This document shows, in pieces, positions 34,839-39,641 of a stretch of DNA of 39,641 nt; positions within the stretch are counted from its first letter, which is position 1; every line of letters starts with the position of its first letter. A program made the position numbers and the translations under genes. The stretch is from an uncultured Clostridium sp. (lineage in GTDB: Bacteria; Bacillota; Clostridia; TANB77; CAG-508). The notes beneath the pieces are model-generated. The model saw only the letters and a list, made by a program, of their open reading frames with translations, was not told where the DNA came from and did not search any database. Where the stretch lies: NCBI GenBank assembly GCA_948471115.1, contig CAOKRJ010000010.1, positions 1-39,641 on the forward strand, read 5' to 3'.

Positions 34839-36170
34839 ATGAAAATAGAACTATCAGAACATTTTACATATGAAAAATTAATAAAATTCACGATACCAAC
34901 AATAGTAATGATGATATTCACATCAATATATGGAGTAGTAGATGGAATATTTGTATCAAACTTTGTAGGATCAGACAGTTTTGCAGCAGTAAACCTAATA
35001 ATGCCAGCACTTATGATATTTGGAACATTAGGATTTATGATAGGAACAGGAGGAAGTGCATTAGTATCAAAAACAATTGGAGAAGGAGATATAAAAAAAG
35101 CAAATCGATATTTCTCAATGTTACTTTATATATTAATAATAGTATCATTAATACTAACAATAATAGCAGTAGTAATGGTAAAACCAATGTCAAAATTACT
35201 AGGAGCAGAAGGAGAAATACTACAAGACTGTATAACATATGGAACTGTATTAATAATTTTTCTAATACCCTTTGTACTACAAAACTGTTTTCAAAGCTTT
35301 TTAATAGTTGCAGAAAAGCCCACATTTGGGTTAGTGATTTCTATAATAACAGGAATATCGAACATGATATTAGATTGGTTATTTATGTATGTATTAAAAC
35401 AAGGAGTATTTGGAGCAGCACTTGCAACAGGAATAAGTCAAACAATAGGAGGAATAGTACCACTAATATATTTTATACGTCCAAATAGAAGTAAATTAAA
35501 ACTAGTAAAAACAAAAATTGAATGGAAAGCAATACTGCAAGCATGTGTAAATGGCTCATCAGAAATGTTAACAAACCTATCACTATCATTAGTAAACATG
35601 TTATATAACATGCAACTCATGAAATACATAGGAGCAGATGGGGTTGTAGCATATGGAATAATAATGTATGTAGGATTTATATTTGTAGGAACATATTTGG
35701 GGTACTCACTAGGAACAGCTCCAATAATAGGATATCACTATGGAGCAGGAAATACAGACGAACTAAAAAATCTATTAAAAAAGAGTATAAAACTAATAGG
35801 AATAACCTCACTAATAATGACAATAATAGCAGAGATAACCTCAAAAATATTAGCATCAATATTTGTAAGCTATGATATAGAATTACTAGACATGACAGCA
35901 AACGCAATAAGGATATTTTCAATATCATACTTAATAAGTGGATTTAATATATTTAGTTCATCATTCTTCACAGCACTAAACAATGGAATAGTATCTGGAG
36001 CAATCTCATTTTTAAGAACACTGCTATTCCAAGTAGCAATGATATTCATACTGCCAGCAATTTGGGGAGTAAACGGAATATGGCTTGCAGTAGTATTTGC
36101 GGAAATTTTAGCACTAATAGTAAGTATAATATTCTTATATATAAACAGGGAAAAATATCAATATATTTAA
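34839..36170 (+). CDS. MATE-family efflux transporter (MepA-like)
   Basis: 443 residues with twelve hydrophobic helices in two related halves. The N-terminal KFTIPTIVMMIFTSIYGVVDG and the FVGSDSFAAVNLIMP segment are MATE signatures, as are GTGGSALVSKTIGEGD and its counterpart GYSLGTAPIIGYHYGAGN in the second half. MATE proteins export cationic drugs or metabolites using Na+ or H+. The upstream leader looks like a guanidine-IV riboswitch, which suggests that guanidinium or a related compound induces it. The start is ATG 34839 behind AGGAGGA. A bidirectional terminator follows 5 nt after the stop. Confidence 0.92.
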   Translation: MKIELSEHFTYEKLIKFTIPTIVMMIFTSIYGVVDGIFVSNFVGSDSFAAVNLIMPALMIFGTLGFMIGTGGSALVSKTIGEGDIKKANRYFSMLLYILIIVSLILTIIAVVMVKPMSKLLGAEGEILQDCITYGTVLIIFLIPFVLQNCFQSFLIVAEKPTFGLVISIITGISNMILDWLFMYVLKQGVFGAALATGISQTIGGIVPLIYFIRPNRSKLKLVKTKIEWKAILQACVNGSSEMLTNLSLSLVNMLYNMQLMKYIGADGVVAYGIIMYVGFIFVGTYLGYSLGTAPIIGYHYGAGNTDELKNLLKKSIKLIGITSLIMTIIAEITSKILASIFVSYDIELLDMTANAIRIFSISYLISGFNIFSSSFFTALNNGIVSGAISFLRTLLFQVAMIFILPAIWGVNGIWLAVVFAEILALIVSIIFLYINREKYQYI

Positions 36171-36175
36171 AATAC

Positions 36176-36201
36176 AAAAAAAGTGGCAAGCCACTTTTTT
36201 T
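36176..36201. terminator. Bidirectional terminator between MATE and CapA genes
   Basis: AAAAAAAGTGGC (36176-36187) pairs perfectly with GCCACTTTTTTT (36190-36201) across a 2-nt loop, with poly-A and poly-T on the two sides. Confidence 0.92.
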
Positions 36202-36221
36202 GCTATAGAATACATTAAAAA

Positions 36222-37469
36222 TTAATTCAAAGTAGAATTCATAATCTTCTCAATTCTTTGAAGTTCAGATTTAAAAGTATTATACAAAGATGAATTAATT
36301 GAACTAGTACCATTTTCATAATCTGAAATACTCTTTTTCAAATCAATCAACTCATAGCGATTTTTAGCACTACTACCCTTATTATAACAATATACAGGAA
36401 TATAATCAAAACTATCAATACTAATTTTACCATCTTTACCAGACTTAGTAATCTGTAAATTCAATATAATAGTATCCTGAGTATTAACATCAGACTGATT
36501 AGAAATAAAATTACCCAAAGAATAGATAACAAAGCCATCCTTTGTAGAGCCATCATCTAAAGTAATAGTCCTTTTTTCCATTGGTTGAAGAACATGGGGG
36601 TGACTCCCCAAAATTATATCAACACCATTCTTAAATAAAAAATCTGCAAGCTCTTTTTGTTCAGAATTAGGAGAAGTTTGATACTCAACACCCCAATGCA
36701 TATTAACACAAATCATATCAACATTCATTTTTTTAGCAGACTCAAGTTGTTTCAAAATCAAATCCTTATCAATCAAATTAACACAAAAAGACTTATCTTT
36801 AGGAATAGTGATACCGTTAGTTCCATAAGTAAAAGCAAGAAAAGCAATATTTATACCATTAACATTTCTCACTAAAATAGAACTCTGTTCCTCTTCACTT
36901 CTAGAAGTACCCATATGTGAAAACTCCATTTCATCTAAAACATCTAAAGTACTAGAAAGACCAGAATATCCCTTATCCATACAATGATTATTAGCAGTAC
37001 CCAAAACATCAACACCAATATCCTTAATAGCTTGTCCTAACTCAGAAGGAGAATTAAAGGTAGGGTAACCACTATAACCACGAGCCTTACCAGCAAATGT
37101 AGTTTCTAAATTACCAATAGTCAAATCAGCTTTAGAAGTATAATTGGAAATATTTTTAAAAAAAGGAGAAAAATCATAAGAATCAGAACTAGAAATATAT
37201 GCAGCCTTATAATTAGGACCATGACACATAATATCACCAATAGCAGTTAAATGAATAGTAGTATCCTCAAAAGCGGAAGTCTCAGAAGTATTACTATCAA
37301 CAACACTTAAACCATCTGTAGAATTCTTATCAGATTTACCAAAAAAAGAAAATCCTATACACCAAATGAAAGCAACTAAAATAATAAGAAAAATAGCTAC
37401 TCTTACATAATTAACTTTACGTTTTTTTCTCCTCTTAGAATAATCATAACTCTCTATAATCTTACTCAA
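36222..37469 (-). CDS. CapA-family (PGA_cap) metallophosphatase-like membrane protein
   Basis: 415 residues. A basic N-terminus (KRRKKRK) and one transmembrane helix (about residues 22-43) anchor an outward-facing domain. The CapA calcineurin-like signatures are in order: LTAIGDIMCHG (about 75-85), IGNLETTFAG, GTANNHCMDKG, VNMHWGVEYQ and LGSHPHVLQP, then FVIYSLGNFI. Asp, Asn and His of these motifs form the metal site. Relatives take part in poly-gamma-glutamate capsule synthesis, but no capB/C/E genes are nearby and many Clostridial copies are orphan. The start is TTG at 37469 with AGAGAGG only 1 nt upstream, an unusual spacing; no ATG or GTG start exists before the motifs, so the true start is uncertain. 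Confidence 0.85.
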   Translation of the reverse strand: MSKIIESYDYSKRRKKRKVNYVRVAIFLIILVAFIWCIGFSFFGKSDKNSTDGLSVVDSNTSETSAFEDTTIHLTAIGDIMCHGPNYKAAYISSSDSYDFSPFFKNISNYTSKADLTIGNLETTFAGKARGYSGYPTFNSPSELGQAIKDIGVDVLGTANNHCMDKGYSGLSSTLDVLDEMEFSHMGTSRSEEEQSSILVRNVNGINIAFLAFTYGTNGITIPKDKSFCVNLIDKDLILKQLESAKKMNVDMICVNMHWGVEYQTSPNSEQKELADFLFKNGVDIILGSHPHVLQPMEKRTITLDDGSTKDGFVIYSLGNFISNQSDVNTQDTIILNLQITKSGKDGKISIDSFDYIPVYCYNKGSSAKNRYELIDLKKSISDYENGTSSINSSLYNTFKSELQRIEKIMNSTLN

Positions 37470-37533
37470 TCCTCTCTTAGGTAAATATACTTTTAAGAAA
37501 AAATCTTAAAATAACCTTAAAAAATCTATATAT

Positions 37534-37562
37534 AAAATATCACATAATAATATAAAATTCAA
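37534..37562 (-). promoter_or_regulatory. capA-like gene promoter
   Basis: On the minus strand the -35 is TTGAAT (37557-37562), the spacer is 17 bp, and the -10 is TATTTT (37534-37539) preceded by TGA, about 65 nt before the start codon. Confidence 0.55.
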
Positions 37563-37577
37563 GTGAAAATATTATAT

Positions 37578-37606
37578 AACCACAAAAGCCACCCCACTGG
37601 GGTGAC
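37578..37606 (-). terminator. Terminator of the minus-strand gene at 37629
   Basis: CACCCC and GGGGTG pair across a 3-nt loop with a weaker outer stem (AAAAG.../...CTTT). Read on the minus strand the hairpin is followed by TTTTG. It separates the unknown gene from the CapA promoter. Confidence 0.6.
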
Positions 37607-37628
37607 CTTTGTATAAGGATTATACATA

Positions 37629-37991
37629 TTATGCAGTAATTAGTTTTATGTTTTCGAAGAACGAACGACATAGAACATATTCTAATCCATCTGTATAAGA
37701 ATATTCAAGAGAAAGGAGCGTAGTATTCAGTCCACGTGAAAATATGAATTTATCAAATCCATATTTTACCAAAAAGTATGATTTGTCTTCATCATATCTA
37801 GCTTCATCAGATAAACATGCTATTAAATTTTTAGGAAAATCTGCATAATCTAACTTTACAGCTAAAGTTCCAAAAAGATTATTAAAGTCTTCTTCTAGAA
37901 GCAAATAGTTATAGCCAAAAAGCCGGTCCTCTACAAACTCAGTTTCAATATAGCTTGTGAATAATTTAAATCCTTCAAATAAATTAACCAT
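37629..37991 (-). CDS. Hypothetical protein, 120 residues
   Basis: I start at ATG 37991, which has a perfect AGGAGG 5-6 nt upstream; an in-frame start at 38015 has none. The protein is acidic and aromatic-rich (many Phe, Tyr and Asp), without signal peptide or membrane helix, and reads like a small single-domain cytosolic protein of mixed alpha/beta type. No motif is recognised. It lies between CapA and a TetR gene on the same strand, and a terminator follows it. Small acidic proteins of this kind are sometimes immunity or regulatory proteins, but nothing here supports a particular function. Confidence 0.6.
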   Translation of the reverse strand: MVNLFEGFKLFTSYIETEFVEDRLFGYNYLLLEEDFNNLFGTLAVKLDYADFPKNLIACLSDEARYDEDKSYFLVKYGFDKFIFSRGLNTTLLSLEYSYTDGLEYVLCRSFFENIKLITA

Positions 37992-38082
37992 AAATCCTCC
38001 TAATTTTTTCTGCAATATAATAATTAATATAATTATACATCAAAACTGCGAAAAAGTCAAAGATAAAGAAATAGAAGATAAT

Positions 38083-38655
38083 TCACCTGAAATATTTTCC
38101 TAAAAGAACATTAACATATTCATGATAAATAGTATGAATATCTAGCTCACCCTGAGTTTTAATCTTATACAATAAACTTGAACAAGTAAATCCAAAAATA
38201 CTTGAGGCAAGTACTTCTGGGTCAACATCATCAAGTTCACCATTATTTATTCCATCTTGAATAATTGCTTCAATAATGTTTATATAATCAAAAACATAAT
38301 TTTTACAAGCTATGTTTCTAGGTTCATGTCCCCAAATTTGACTAAGCAAAATAGTAATAAAATCTTCATATTTTAGTAAAACCTTTATTTGGATTAATAT
38401 AATAGCTTTCAACTTATCCTGAGCATTATCCACTTTAGAAGTTTTAATTAAAATACTATTTTTCAAGAGCTTCATACCCTCTTCAACCAAGAAATTGAAA
38501 ATTTCATCTTTACTAGAAAAGTGATAATAAAGAGTACCCTTAGCAACACCAACAACAGATGTTATCTCTTCAATACTAGTAGCTTCATACCCTTTCTTAG
38601 CAAATAAATTCATAGAGGTTTCAAAAATCTTTCTCTTAGTCTTGTTCAAAGACAT
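38083..38655 (-). CDS. TetR/AcrR family transcriptional regulator
   Basis: 190 residues from ATG 38655. In-frame ATGs at 38685 and 38679 overlap or abut the end of purA. AAAGGAG lies very close (2 nt) to 38655, so a TTG two codons further in is a possible alternative. The TetR helix-turn-helix is at about residues 5-50: FAKKGYEATSIEEITSVVGVAKGTLYYHF, split here as FAKKGYEATSIEEI and VAKGTLYYHFSSKDEI. The C-terminal helices form the ligand and dimer region. It follows purA by a short gap on the same strand, with no exporter gene adjacent in the window, so its target is unknown. Confidence 0.85.
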   Translation of the reverse strand: MSLNKTKRKIFETSMNLFAKKGYEATSIEEITSVVGVAKGTLYYHFSSKDEIFNFLVEEGMKLLKNSILIKTSKVDNAQDKLKAIILIQIKVLLKYEDFITILLSQIWGHEPRNIACKNYVFDYINIIEAIIQDGINNGELDDVDPEVLASSIFGFTCSSLLYKIKTQGELDIHTIYHEYVNVLLGKYFR

Positions 38656-38678
38656 CACTCCTTTATTATTCTTTAACA

Positions 38679-39641
<963 letters not shown>

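Noticed and set aside
36222..37469. CapA-like gene as part of a poly-gamma-glutamate capsule operon
   Set aside because: No capB, capC or capE-like genes flank it, so only the metallophosphatase-like fold can be claimed.

Overview
The window reads as chromosomal DNA of a low-GC Firmicute, most likely an uncultured gut-type member of the Clostridia. The basis is strong A+T richness, AGA as the dominant arginine codon, AGGAGG-type ribosome binding sites, TTGACA/TATAAT promoters with 17-bp spacers, a split AddA/AddB recombination nuclease, a CarD-type RNA polymerase regulator, an RNase E/G-type endonuclease, and riboswitch classes typical of Clostridia. No rRNA, tRNA or CRISPR array is visible.

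Layout. Positions 1-71 are the tail of an M23-type peptidase. At 499-2554 a DUF5711-like membrane-anchored protein and a CvpA-family protein each sit behind an almost identical promoter. At 2602-7688 an MMPL/RND-type exporter and a secreted heptad-repeat partner form a minus-strand operon facing a TetR gene, with an inverted-repeat operator over the exporter -35. A phosphoribosyltransferase gene (7833-8699) is followed by repeat-rich DNA with a transposase remnant. Then come an HD-domain protein and a folate-uptake operon folT-ecfA-ecfT behind a tetrahydrofolate riboswitch (10385-12542). addA (12644-16251) is broken by a frameshift. Two small membrane proteins, pth, an RNase E/G-like gene and carD follow (16413-20076).

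The most accessory part is 20155-24190. It holds a MITE-like element, two tandem membrane-anchored proteins with a formylglycine-generating-enzyme (C-type lectin-like) fold, and an N-terminally truncated DUF4143 ATPase. The last 44 codons of the two tandem proteins look like variable regions of a diversity-generating retroelement: they diverge mainly at NNY codons, while a 70-residue stretch upstream is identical. No reverse transcriptase or template repeat is in the window, so they would be remote targets.

Downstream are addB, pgeF/yfiH, a thioesterase-copZ-copA run, an Lsa-like ABC-F gene, an AI-2E-family permease, a TfoX-N protein, and a MATE efflux gene behind what I read as a guanidine-IV (mepA-motif) riboswitch. 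The right end carries, on the minus strand, a CapA-like metallophosphatase, an unknown 120-residue protein, a second TetR regulator and the 3' part of purA, which runs off the edge.

Four genes (addA, the second variable protein, copA, ABC-F) are each broken by a single-base shift with both halves otherwise intact. This points to assembly indels or very recent lesions and should be checked before any loss of function is assumed.
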